In this document: positions 26,428 through 34,651 of the stretch, piece after piece | Numbering within the stretch: the first letter of the stretch is position 1 | Layout of the letters: each line of letters starts with the position of its first letter | From: CADCWK01 sp035944555 | GTDB lineage: Bacteria > Chloroflexota > Chloroflexia > Thermomicrobiales > UBA6265 | Direction of reading: 5' to 3' | Length of the DNA: 64,000 bases | Assembly: GCA_035944555.1 (NCBI GenBank) | Contig: DASZAY010000005.1 | Location: 47,111-111,110, forward strand | Translations under genes and position numbers: made by a program | The notes under the pieces: model-generated | The model's database searches: none | Told to the model about the DNA's origin: nothing | The model's input: only the letters and a program-made list of their open reading frames with translations

Positions 26428-27552
26428 ATGACGACGAACCCGTTCACGATCGACATACCGCAGGACGAAGTTGACGACCTTCAGCGACGCCTGGCCTCGA
26501 CCCGCTGGCCGGACGCCTTGGACGGTGCCGGCTGGGACTACGGCACGGATCGGGAGTAGTTGCGCGACCTTGTCGCCTACTGGCAGCACGGCTACGACTG
26601 GCGGGCGGAGGAGCGTCGCCTGAACGCCATCCCGCAGATCACGGCGCAAATCGATGGGATCCGGATCCATGCCGTCCATCAACGGGGCACGGGGCCGAAC
26701 CCGGTCCCGCTGCTGATCCTGCACGGCTGGCCCAGCTCATTCGTCCAGTTCCTCGACCTCATCCCGCTGCTCACCGACCCGGCCAGCCACGGCGGAGATC
26801 CGGACGTCAGCTTCGACGTCATCGCGGCGTCGCTGCCCGGCTACGGCTTCTCCGGCACGACGACCGACCGCCCGATGAGCCGACGAAGGATGGGCGACCT
26901 GCTTCATCGCCTGATGACGGACGTTCTCGGGTACCCGCAATACGCGATCCGGGCCAGCGACATCGGGGCCGGCGCCCAGCGCCAGATGGCCCTCGCCCAC
27001 CCGGGGTCGATCATCGGGATCCATCTCACGGGCATCTACGTCTCGCTGGAACCGGACGACGTGACCCCGGAGGAGCGAGCGTATCTCGACGCAGTCGCGC
27101 GTTGGAACCAGGATGAGGGCGGTTACAGCCACCAGCAGCGAACCAAACCGCAGACGCTGGCCTATGGCCTCAACGATTCGCCGACCGGATTGGCGGCCTG
27201 GATGCTCGAGAAGTTCCACGCCTGGAGCGATGGTGACATCGAATCGCTCTACGGCCGGGACGCGCTGTTGACCAACGTCGCGTTGTACTGGTTCACCCGG
27301 ACGATCGGTTCGTCCATGCGGGTCTACCGCGATGGGTATGGATCCGACACCCTGACCGGTATCCCCGATGTCCCGACGGCGATCCTGCATGCCAATGAGC
27401 AGATCCCGAACGCGCCACTGTCGTGGGCGCGGCGACTGTACCGAACCGATCGGGTCAGCAATGCTTCGCGCGGCGGGCACTTCATCGAGTGGGAGCAGCC
27501 GGGCATCGTCGCCGGCGACCTGCGGGCGTTCTTCCGCGACCTCAGGGACTGA
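26428..27552 (+). pseudogene. Epoxide hydrolase with in-frame amber stop
   Basis: From ATG 26428 the frame reads IPQDEVDDLQRRLASTRWPD and GWDYGTDRE, the start of the EHN domain of epoxide hydrolases. It then meets TAG at 26557-26559, where relatives usually have Tyr (YLRDLVAYW). The rest is intact to 27552: LILHGWPSSFVQF, SLPGYGFSG, RASDIGAGAQRQMA, LYWFTRTIGSSMR and GGHFIEWEQP. The nucleophile position in RASDIGAG is preserved. This is one point mutation away from a complete gene of about 374 codons. Restart at TTG 26560 would lose part of the EHN domain. Real nonsense, read-through and sequencing error are all open. Confidence 0.8.
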
Positions 27553-27633
27553 TCGATCGCGTACCATCGCCGTCCCCCCGACCTGACCGGGTGGCCAACC
27601 GTCCGCTCGCCGTTCAATCGAGGGTCCCTGCCC

Positions 27634-28359
27634 GTGACGACCGCCTCCCCATTGCCCGTCGCGCTCGTCACCGGAGCTGGCAGCGGCCTCGGTGCCGCCA
27701 CGGCCACCGCGCTGCTCGACGCGGGCTACCGGCTGGCCGCGCTGGACATCGACGCCACGCGCCTCGGCACGCTGTCCGACCGGGAAGACGTCCTGCCACT
27801 CCCCTGCGATCTGACCGACGCTGCGGCCATCGACGCGGCGGTCGCGGCGGCGCTCGACCGGTTCGGCCGGATCGACGTGGTCGTGAACTGCGCGGGGATC
27901 GATCACACGTACTGGCTGGAACAGCTCACCGTTGAGCAGTACGACCAGATCCTCGCCGTGAACCTGCGGGCGCCGTTCCTCATGGCGAAGGCGGTGTGGA
28001 CCGTGATGAAGCGGCAGGGCGGCGGGCAGATCGTCAACATCGCGTCCACCGCGGCGACCCGTGTCTGGCCGGGCGCGTCGGCCTACCACGCCTCGAAGTT
28101 CGGCCTGCTCGGGCTGAGCCGAGCGATGAACCTGGAGGGGCGGCAGGAGAACATCCGCGTGCTGACGGTGATCCCCGGCGGGATGGACACCCGGTTCCTC
28201 GACCGGCTGGAGGAACAGGGCATCGGGCGACCGGACACCGCCCGGCTCCAGCGCCCCGAGAACGTCGCCCGGACGATCGTTCACGCGCTCTCGATGCCGG
28301 CGGATTCGGCCATTCAGGAGATCGTGATCACGCACCCAGACGAATCGAGCTGGCCGTAG
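27634..28359 (+). CDS. SDR family oxidoreductase
   Basis: A 241-residue short-chain dehydrogenase/reductase with TGAGSGLGAATA (cofactor binding), NCAGIDH, NIASTAA (catalytic Ser) and YHASK (catalytic Tyr, Lys). The C-terminus IQEIVITHPDESSWP is family-like. The GTG start has GAGGG upstream. It lies about 80 bases after the broken epoxide hydrolase on the same strand. The substrate is unknown. Confidence 0.9.
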   Translation: MTTASPLPVALVTGAGSGLGAATATALLDAGYRLAALDIDATRLGTLSDREDVLPLPCDLTDAAAIDAAVAAALDRFGRIDVVVNCAGIDHTYWLEQLTVEQYDQILAVNLRAPFLMAKAVWTVMKRQGGGQIVNIASTAATRVWPGASAYHASKFGLLGLSRAMNLEGRQENIRVLTVIPGGMDTRFLDRLEEQGIGRPDTARLQRPENVARTIVHALSMPADSAIQEIVITHPDESSWP

Positions 28360-28404
28360 TCGCTATCCATGATCGGCGCCTCGAGCGCCAGGGGGGAGGT
28401 ACCG

Positions 28405-28980
28405 ATGCCGTCCATCCTTGATACCTACCCGCACCTGGAGTTCCCGTCCCGGGCAGCATTCCGCGACTGGCTTGCCGCCAACCACGCCACCTCGCCGGGA
28501 ATCTGGCTGGTCTATCGCAAGACGACGGCGGGGCCAGGCGGGCTGACGTACGTCGAAGCGGTGGAAGAGGCGCTCTGCTTCGGCTGGATCGATGGCCGGG
28601 CGGGCAAGGTCGACGACGAGCGGGCGCGCAATGTCTTCTCACCGCGCAAGGCGAACAGCAACTGGTCGGCGGTCAACAAGGCGCGCATCCTCTGCCTCCA
28701 GGCCGAGGGACTGATGACGCCGATCGGGCAGGCAAAGATCGACGCGGCGATCGCCGACGGGTCATGGGCGCGATCCGATACCGTCGAGTCGCTGACTGAG
28801 CCGGACGACCTCCGCATCGCACTCGATGCCGACCCCATTGCCGGCGCCGGCTGGCAGTTGCTTGCCCCGTCCATCCGCAAGCAACACCTGGCGCTGCTGG
28901 TGACGTCGAAGCGCCCCGAAACGCGCGTCACCCGGATCACCCGGATCATCGCGGCGGCCCGGCAGCGGGCGGAACGGTAA
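28405..28980 (+). CDS. YdeI/OmpD-associated family protein
   Basis: A 191-residue protein of the YdeI-like family: FPSRAAFRDWLAANH, GIWLVYRKT, YVEAVEEALCFGWIDGR, FSPRKANSNWSAVNKARI and SIRKQHLALLVTSKRPETR. Some family members are linked to resistance to peptides or bacteriocins, but the function is not certain. The start ATG 28405 has a very strong GGGGGAGG ribosome site. It is followed at about 110 bases by the YCII gene. Confidence 0.88.
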   Translation: MPSILDTYPHLEFPSRAAFRDWLAANHATSPGIWLVYRKTTAGPGGLTYVEAVEEALCFGWIDGRAGKVDDERARNVFSPRKANSNWSAVNKARILCLQAEGLMTPIGQAKIDAAIADGSWARSDTVESLTEPDDLRIALDADPIAGAGWQLLAPSIRKQHLALLVTSKRPETRVTRITRIIAAARQRAER

Positions 28981-29093
28981 CGACGAGGACGGCGCGGCGC
29001 ACCAGGCTGGAGATGTCGGATCGGGCTCATGCCGTTCGTAGATATGGTGAGGGGCATCCAGGAAGGTCGCCCCGGATCTCAGGAGGGATCGGC

Positions 29094-29417
29094 ATGCAGT
29101 ACCTGGCATCCGTCATCGACAACGACTCCAGCACCGCTACCCCGGACGAGATGGCCGCAATCGACGTGTTCAACGACCGGCTGCGATCGAACGGCCACTG
29201 GGTCTTCGCCGGTGGCCTCGGTGGCCCGGTGACAGCCACCGTCATCGACAACCGGGGAGAGGACGTGCTGCTCACCGACGGCCCGTTCCTGGAATCCAAG
29301 GAGTACGTTGCCGGCTTCTGGATCATCGAGGCGGCCAACCTTGACGAGGCACTCCGGCTCGCGGCCGAGGGGTCGAAGCACTGCAACCGGAAAGTCGAGG
29401 TGCGGCCGTTCCTCTAG
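29094..29417 (+). CDS. YCII-related (DGPF) domain protein
   Basis: A 107-residue YCII/DGPF protein with MQYLASVIDND, HWVFAGGLGGP, LLTDGPFLESKEYVAGFWIIEA and a C-terminal KVEVRPFL strand. The small ferredoxin-like YCII domain is commonly encoded next to ECF42 sigma factors, as here. The start ATG 29094 has AGGAGGG 6 bases upstream. The sigma gene continues directly after it, in another frame. Confidence 0.9.
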   Translation: MQYLASVIDNDSSTATPDEMAAIDVFNDRLRSNGHWVFAGGLGGPVTATVIDNRGEDVLLTDGPFLESKEYVAGFWIIEAANLDEALRLAAEGSKHCNRKVEVRPFL

Positions 29418-29473
29418 ACCGGATCGCCATCCAGGCGGCGATTACCCAGGCCCACCACGACGAGTGGGCCCGG

Positions 29474-30655
29474 GTGGTCGCGGCCCTGGCCCGGCGCTTC
29501 GGCGATCTCGACATCGCCGAGGACGCGGCCGCCGAGGCGTTCGCGATCGCCGTAGAGCGGTGGCCGACCGATGGCCTGCCGGCCAACCCCGGTGCCTGGC
29601 TGACCATCACGGCCAACCGCAAGGCCATCGACCGGCTCCGGCGTGAAGCGAAGCGTGCTGACAAGCAGCGGGAGGCGCTGATGATGCCGGACGACGACGC
29701 GTCTGAATTGCCCGGACCGATCGACGACGACCGGCTCCGGTTGATCTTCACCTGCTGCCACCCGGCACTCGCGATGGAAACCCGCGTTGCCCTGACGCTG
29801 CGCATGGTCGGTGGGCTCACCGTGCCCGAGATCGCCCGGACCTTTCTGGTGAGCGAGGCGGCCATGGGGCAGCGGATCACCCGCGCCAAGGCGAAGATCC
29901 GGGCGGCACGCATCCCGTACCGGGTGCCATCCGACGAGGACCTGCCGCCTCGCCTTGCCGGTGTCCTCGCCGTGCTCTTCCTCATCTTCAACGAAGGGTA
30001 CCTGGCCACCGGTCCCGGAACCGATCCGCTCCGTGTCGACCTCACGACCGAGGCGATCCGGCTTGCCCGCGTCACCCGTTCGCTCCTGCCGGAAGACGGG
30101 GAAGTCACTGGTCTGCTGGCGCTGATGCTTCTCACCGAGGCCCGCCGCCCGGCCCGTGTCTCCGGGAGCGGCGACCTGATTCCCCTTCCCGAGCAGGACC
30201 GACGGACCTGGGATGTGGCGTTGATCGCGGAAGGGCATCAGCTGGTGCGCGAGCGCCTGGCCAGCGGAGTCGCTCCGGGGCGCTACCAGATCCTCGCGGC
30301 GATCAACGCCGTGCACACCTCCGCCCGTGACGGCGACGGTACCGACTGGTCGCAGGTCGTCGCCCTCTACGACCAGCTCGTCCACATTGATCCCTCACCG
30401 GTCATCGCCCTCAACCGGGCCATCGCGATCGGCGAGCTCCACGGTCCCGCGGTCGCACTGGAGATCGTTGACCGCCTGGGAGCAGCACTGGTCGGCTATC
30501 ACCTCTACCACGCCACGCGGGCGGACTTGCTGCGCCGCCTCGACCGCGGCCGGGAATCCCGCGCCGCCTACGAGCGGGCAATCAGCCTGGCGAGGAACAC
30601 CGCCGAGATCGCCTACCTGTCCCGCCGTCTCGACCAGGTACCACTCGATCCCTGA
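29474..30655 (+). CDS. ECF42-like RNA polymerase sigma factor with C-terminal TPR-like extension
   Basis: An alternative sigma factor of 393 residues from this start: region 2 (FGDLDIAEDAAAEAFAIAVE, NPGAWLTITANRKAIDRLRR), region 4 (LTLRMVGGLTVPEIARTFLV, EAAMGQRITRAKAKIR) and a long C-terminal extension (FNEGYLATGPGTD, LLALMLLTEARRPAR, YDQLVHIDPSPVIALNRAIA). The extension is diagnostic of the ECF42 group and essential in studied members. The GTG at 29474 is the first ordinary start codon, yet region 2 similarity reaches further upstream (ITQAHHDEWARVV, from about 29441). The true start may be a rare codon (ATT 29441 or ATC 29423), coupled to the YCII gene. Confidence 0.88.
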   Translation: MVAALARRFGDLDIAEDAAAEAFAIAVERWPTDGLPANPGAWLTITANRKAIDRLRREAKRADKQREALMMPDDDASELPGPIDDDRLRLIFTCCHPALAMETRVALTLRMVGGLTVPEIARTFLVSEAAMGQRITRAKAKIRAARIPYRVPSDEDLPPRLAGVLAVLFLIFNEGYLATGPGTDPLRVDLTTEAIRLARVTRSLLPEDGEVTGLLALMLLTEARRPARVSGSGDLIPLPEQDRRTWDVALIAEGHQLVRERLASGVAPGRYQILAAINAVHTSARDGDGTDWSQVVALYDQLVHIDPSPVIALNRAIAIGELHGPAVALEIVDRLGAALVGYHLYHATRADLLRRLDRGRESRAAYERAISLARNTAEIAYLSRRLDQVPLDP

Positions 30656-30711
30656 GGGCGAAACGGGGCCCATCACACCCCGCCCGCGTCGAAGGAATGG
30701 GACCACTGTTG

Positions 30712-30741
30712 TTGACATTCCCTCGGCCCGGCTGATAGGTT
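30712..30741 (+). promoter_or_regulatory. Promoter of the ABC exporter operon
   Basis: A consensus -35 box TTGACA (30712-30717) with TAGGTT (30736-30741) 18 bases downstream. It lies in the 323-base gap between the sigma gene and the exporter, ahead of a short leader ORF, and is the only strong sigma70-type match there. Confidence 0.5.
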
Positions 30742-30806
30742 CAGAGCCGTTGACTCCCGGCCGCCGACGCTCGTCCGCGGTCCCCGCTCCCAGGAGGCCC
30801 CTGTCC

Positions 30807-30860
30807 ATGACTGCGACGACGACGCCACGCGCACGGACCACGGACGCCCTCGCGGCCTGA
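30807..30860 (+). CDS. 17-residue leader peptide upstream of the ABC exporter
   Basis: A complete AGGAGG (30792-30797) stands 9 bases before ATG 30807, which opens a 17-codon frame MTATTTPRARTTDALAA ending at TGA 30860. The peptide is rich in Thr and Ala. It lies between a good promoter and the exporter start (118 bases further on). Short leader ORFs in this position often control drug exporters by ribosome stalling; that role is inferred from position only. Confidence 0.45.
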   Translation: MTATTTPRARTTDALAA

Positions 30861-30978
30861 CCGCACCCTTCTCCCAGACGTGATCTGACCGGCGCTCCCG
30901 CCGTGCGCGTGATCGATGACTGCTCCCCCCGGGCCTGCCCGTGGGGTATTCGTCGTTCCGCTCATATCCGGGAGCCGT

Positions 30979-32757
30979 ATGTCATCGCCTTCCTCTCCGG
31001 CGTCCACCCCGCAGGCGCGCCGCCTGAACTGGTCCCTGCTCGTCCGGTATCTGCGCCCCTGGCGCGGACAGGTCCTCGCCCTCGCCGGCGTCCTGGTCGT
31101 CACCATCGTTCTCCAGCTCGCCACGCCGCTGGTCGTCGCCCGGTTCGTCGATCGCGCCGCGTCTGGTGGGACGATGGACGTGCTGATCACGCTGGCCCTG
31201 GTCGCGACGCTGCTCGCCGTCGCTACGCAGGTCGTTTCCGTCGTCGAGACGTGGGTCGCGGAGCGGATCGCCTGGGCGGCCACCAACAGGCTGCGCGAGG
31301 ACCTCGCTGCCCACCTGCTCCATCTCGACGCCGCCTTCCATCACACCCACACGCCCGGCGAGCTGATCGAGCGGGTCGATGGGGACGTCGGGACGCTGGC
31401 CCGGTTCTTCTCCCGATTCGCCGTCTATGTCCTCGGCAATGTCGTGCTGAAGGCCGGCATCCTCGCCCTGCTGATCGCGGTGGACTGGCGTGTGGGACTC
31501 GGCGTCGCGGTCTTCGTCGTCGGTGCGCTGGTGGCGATCCTGAAGCTGCGGGCGATCGGGACGCCCTACTCCGCCACCGAGCGGCAGGCGGGCGCCGCCG
31601 TCTACGGGTTCCTCGGCGAGATCCTGGCCGGGCGGGAGGACATCCGCTCGTCGGGCGCCGGTGCCTGGGTGCTGCACCGCTGGGCCGGGCTGATGCGCGA
31701 CTGGCGCGCCGCCCGGATCGCCGCCGGGATGCGTGGCTACTGGATGTTCGCCGCCGGGTCGGGGCTGTTCGGGCTCGCACTGGCGTTCGCGCTCGGCGCA
31801 GCCGCGGTGCTGCACCGGGACGGCGCGATCACCCTCGGCGCGGTCTTCCTTATCTTCCGCTATACCCAGATGCTCCAGCGGCCGACGCAGCAACTGCGTG
31901 ACGAGGTCGAGGATCTCCAGCGGGCGGCGGCCAGCCTGGGGCGGATCGACGCGCTGTTCGCCCGGCGCTCCGTCCTGGTCGATGGTGCCGGGGCCGCCCC
32001 GCCGCCCGGTCCGCTCGATCTCCGGATCGAGAGCGTCCGGTTCGGGTACGACCCCGCGAATCCGGTCCTGCACGACGTGTCGCTCGACCTGCCCGCCGGT
32101 CGCGTGCTCGGCATCCTTGGCCGGACCGGCGCCGGCAAGTCGACCCTGGTCCGGCTGGTGCCCCGCTTCCACGACCCGGACGCCGGCACGGTCCGGCTCG
32201 GCGGCATCGACCTGCGTGACGTCACGATTGCTGCGGTCCGGGCCCGGGTCGGGCTGGTCCCACAGGAGGCGCATCTGTTCAGCGCCACCCTGCGCGACAA
32301 CCTGACCCTGTTCGATCCCGATGTGCCTGATCACCGGCTGGTCGCGGTCCTCGACGACATCGGGATGGGTGACTGGTTCCGGGCGCTGCCAGGAGGACTG
32401 GACACCCGGCTCGGCTCGGGCGACGGGGCCGCCGGACTGTCGGCCGGGCAGACCCAGGTCATTGCCTGCGCCCGGTTGCTACTCCGCGATCCGGACGTCG
32501 TGATCCTCGATGAGCCATCGTCGCGGCTGGATCCGGCGACCGAGCGCCTCGTCCACCGCGCTCTCGCCCGCCTGCTCGCCGGCCGGACCGGCCTCCTCGT
32601 CGCGCACCGCCTCTCGACCTTCGCGCTCGCAGACGACCTGCTGGTCATGGAGGGCGGGCGCGTCGTGGAATCCGGCCCCCGCGACCTGCTCGCCGCCGAC
32701 CCAAGCTCCCGCTACGCCACACTCGTCCGGCACGCCGCCGGGGGGGTCCCCGCATGA
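30979..32757 (+). CDS. ABC exporter, transmembrane plus ATPase subunit A
   Basis: A 592-residue type IV (ABCB-like) half transporter: an N-terminal six-helix membrane domain, then an ATPase domain with Walker A GRTGAGKST (about 381-389), Q-loop VPQEAHLFSATLRDN, signature LSAGQ (about 487), Walker B VVILDEPSSRLD with the catalytic Glu, and H-loop VAHRLST. The start ATG 30979 has GGGAG upstream. The stop overlaps the second subunit by 4 bases (ATGA), so the two should form a heterodimer. The substrate is unknown. Confidence 0.93.
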   Translation: MSSPSSPASTPQARRLNWSLLVRYLRPWRGQVLALAGVLVVTIVLQLATPLVVARFVDRAASGGTMDVLITLALVATLLAVATQVVSVVETWVAERIAWAATNRLREDLAAHLLHLDAAFHHTHTPGELIERVDGDVGTLARFFSRFAVYVLGNVVLKAGILALLIAVDWRVGLGVAVFVVGALVAILKLRAIGTPYSATERQAGAAVYGFLGEILAGREDIRSSGAGAWVLHRWAGLMRDWRAARIAAGMRGYWMFAAGSGLFGLALAFALGAAAVLHRDGAITLGAVFLIFRYTQMLQRPTQQLRDEVEDLQRAAASLGRIDALFARRSVLVDGAGAAPPPGPLDLRIESVRFGYDPANPVLHDVSLDLPAGRVLGILGRTGAGKSTLVRLVPRFHDPDAGTVRLGGIDLRDVTIAAVRARVGLVPQEAHLFSATLRDNLTLFDPDVPDHRLVAVLDDIGMGDWFRALPGGLDTRLGSGDGAAGLSAGQTQVIACARLLLRDPDVVILDEPSSRLDPATERLVHRALARLLAGRTGLLVAHRLSTFALADDLLVMEGGRVVESGPRDLLAADPSSRYATLVRHAAGGVPA

Positions 32758-34571
32758 CGTCCACGCCATCCCCTGGTTCAACGACCGGCATGACCGGTCG
32801 CCAGACGCTGGACGAGTACGCCCGGCTCTATCGACATCTCGGCCGCTTCGGCGCCAGCCACGCGGCACTCTGGGCCCTGATGAACCTGTCCGGTCTGATG
32901 CCCGGCCTGATCGCGAGTCGCTTCTTCGACGCCCTCGCCGGCGACCGGTCCTTCCCCGGCGGGACGGCTGGCCTGGTCGTCGTGCTCGTCCTGCTCGCCG
33001 TCGGGCAGGCGGCCCTGTGGCTGCTGGCCGGCTGGGTCGAGCTGGTGTTCCGCTTTCTCGGCACGGCGCTGCTCCGTCAGAACCTACTCCAGCGCCTGCT
33101 CGACCGGCCTGGTGCTCTCGCGCTGCCCTTCGGCACCGGCGCGGCGATCAGCCGGTTCCGCGACGACGCCGACGTGATCGAGGACAACCTCGACTGGACC
33201 GATGAGCTGGCCGGCTCCGGGCTCGTCGCGCTCGTCGCCACCGTGATCCTGCTCTCGGTGGACTGGCAACTGACGCTCGCGGTCGTCGTCCCGCTGATGG
33301 TCGTCGTTCTCGTCGGGCAGCGCCTCGCGGCCCGGCTCGGTCAGCTGCGCGCCGCATCGGCGCAGGCGACCGGAGACGTCGCCAGCGCGATCGGTGACAT
33401 GGTGACGGCCGCCGAGACGCTCCGCGCCGCCGGGGCTGAGGATCGCGCCATCGCCCACCTGCGCCGGCTCAACCACGCCCGGGGTCGACTGACCGTCCGT
33501 GACCGGGTCGCGACGCAGGCCGTCGATGCCGTCTTCGGCAACCTGACCGGGATCGCGACCGGCCTGCTGATGCTGCTCGCGGCCGGCCGGCTACAGGGCG
33601 GCGACCTGACCGTCGGCGAATTCATCCTGTTCATCTCGTTCGTGACGGTCATCACCGACTTCACGGCCGAGGTGGGCCAGTACCTCGCCCAGTTCCGGCA
33701 GGCAACGGTCGCGTTCGACCGGATGCGGACGCTGGTGACCACGGCTGACGGTCCGGTCGCACCCCTCGCCTCCCCGGCCGCCCTCCACCTGAGTGGTCCG
33801 CTGCCGCCCGCCCATGTCTCCCCGTCGATTTCGGAGCCGCTCGGGTCCGGGCTGGTGATCGACGGGCTGACCTACCGCCACCCCGGCAGCGGTCACGGGA
33901 TCATGGATATTGACCTGCACCTGCGATCCGGCACGCTGACCGTCGTTACCGGGCGCGTCGGAGCGGGCAAGACGACGCTGGTCCGGGCGCTGCTCGGGCT
34001 GCTCCCGGCCCGGTCCGGGACCATCCGGTGGGACGGCACGGGGATCACCGACCCGGCGTCGACCCTGGTGCCGCCGCGAGCTGGCTACACAGGGCAGGCA
34101 CCGACGCTATTCAGTGCGTCGCTCCGGGACAACGTCCTGCTTGGTCGACCCGCGACGGGCCGCGACCTCGATGCCGCGGCCGATCTCGCCCTGCTGGCCC
34201 CGGACATCGCGACGTTCCCCCAGCGCTGGGATACCCCGGTCGGCACCCGCGGCGTGACGCTCTCCGGCGGGCAGGTCCAGCGGGTCGCGGTCGCACGGAT
34301 GCTCGTCCGGGGCGGCGAGCTGTTGGTGATCGACGACGTCTCCAGCGCCCTCGACGCGACGACCGAGCGCGAGCTCTGGCGCGGGCTTCGTGCCCGGACG
34401 GACACGACGATCCTCGCCGTCTCCCATCGCCGCGCCGCCCTGCAGCAGGCCGACCACATCGTCGTGCTGAAGGATGGGAGGGTCGAAGCCGAAGGGTCGC
34501 TGGACGAGCTGCTGGCGACGAGCAAGGAGATGCGGGCGCTCTGGGAAGGCGAGGCCGTACCAGCCGGATAG
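32754..34571 (+). CDS. ABC exporter, transmembrane plus ATPase subunit B
   Basis: The partner half transporter, 605 residues, with six membrane helices and an ATPase domain: Walker A GRVGAGKTT (about 400-408), signature LSGGQ (about 503), Walker B LLVIDDVSSALD and H-loop VSHRRAAL. The residue after the Walker B Asp is Asp, not the usual catalytic Glu, so one composite ATP site is probably degenerate, as in TM287/288-type heterodimers. It begins inside the stop region of subunit A. A REP-like perfect hairpin follows. Confidence 0.93.
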   Translation: MTSTPSPGSTTGMTGRQTLDEYARLYRHLGRFGASHAALWALMNLSGLMPGLIASRFFDALAGDRSFPGGTAGLVVVLVLLAVGQAALWLLAGWVELVFRFLGTALLRQNLLQRLLDRPGALALPFGTGAAISRFRDDADVIEDNLDWTDELAGSGLVALVATVILLSVDWQLTLAVVVPLMVVVLVGQRLAARLGQLRAASAQATGDVASAIGDMVTAAETLRAAGAEDRAIAHLRRLNHARGRLTVRDRVATQAVDAVFGNLTGIATGLLMLLAAGRLQGGDLTVGEFILFISFVTVITDFTAEVGQYLAQFRQATVAFDRMRTLVTTADGPVAPLASPAALHLSGPLPPAHVSPSISEPLGSGLVIDGLTYRHPGSGHGIMDIDLHLRSGTLTVVTGRVGAGKTTLVRALLGLLPARSGTIRWDGTGITDPASTLVPPRAGYTGQAPTLFSASLRDNVLLGRPATGRDLDAAADLALLAPDIATFPQRWDTPVGTRGVTLSGGQVQRVAVARMLVRGGELLVIDDVSSALDATTERELWRGLRARTDTTILAVSHRRAALQQADHIVVLKDGRVEAEGSLDELLATSKEMRALWEGEAVPAG

Positions 34572-34594
34572 AGCGCCACGCTTTGGGAAGCTGG

Positions 34595-34630
34595 TTCCGT
34601 AGGGGCGTCCCTTGGGACGCCCCTACGGAA
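34595..34630 (+). repeat. REP-like perfect hairpin / bidirectional terminator
   Basis: A perfect 17-bp inverted repeat (34595-34611 with 34614-34630) separated by two bases, containing the core CGTAGGGGCG. It lies between the convergent exporter and metallopeptidase genes. Related cores occur at 7661 and 42811. It probably terminates transcription from both sides. Confidence 0.7.
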
Positions 34631-34651
34631 CGGGGATCGCGCGTTGGTCGA

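Noticed and set aside
26557..26559. TAG as a pyrrolysine codon
   Set aside because: Nothing in the window suggests pyrrolysine use, and relatives carry Tyr here; a point mutation or error is simpler.
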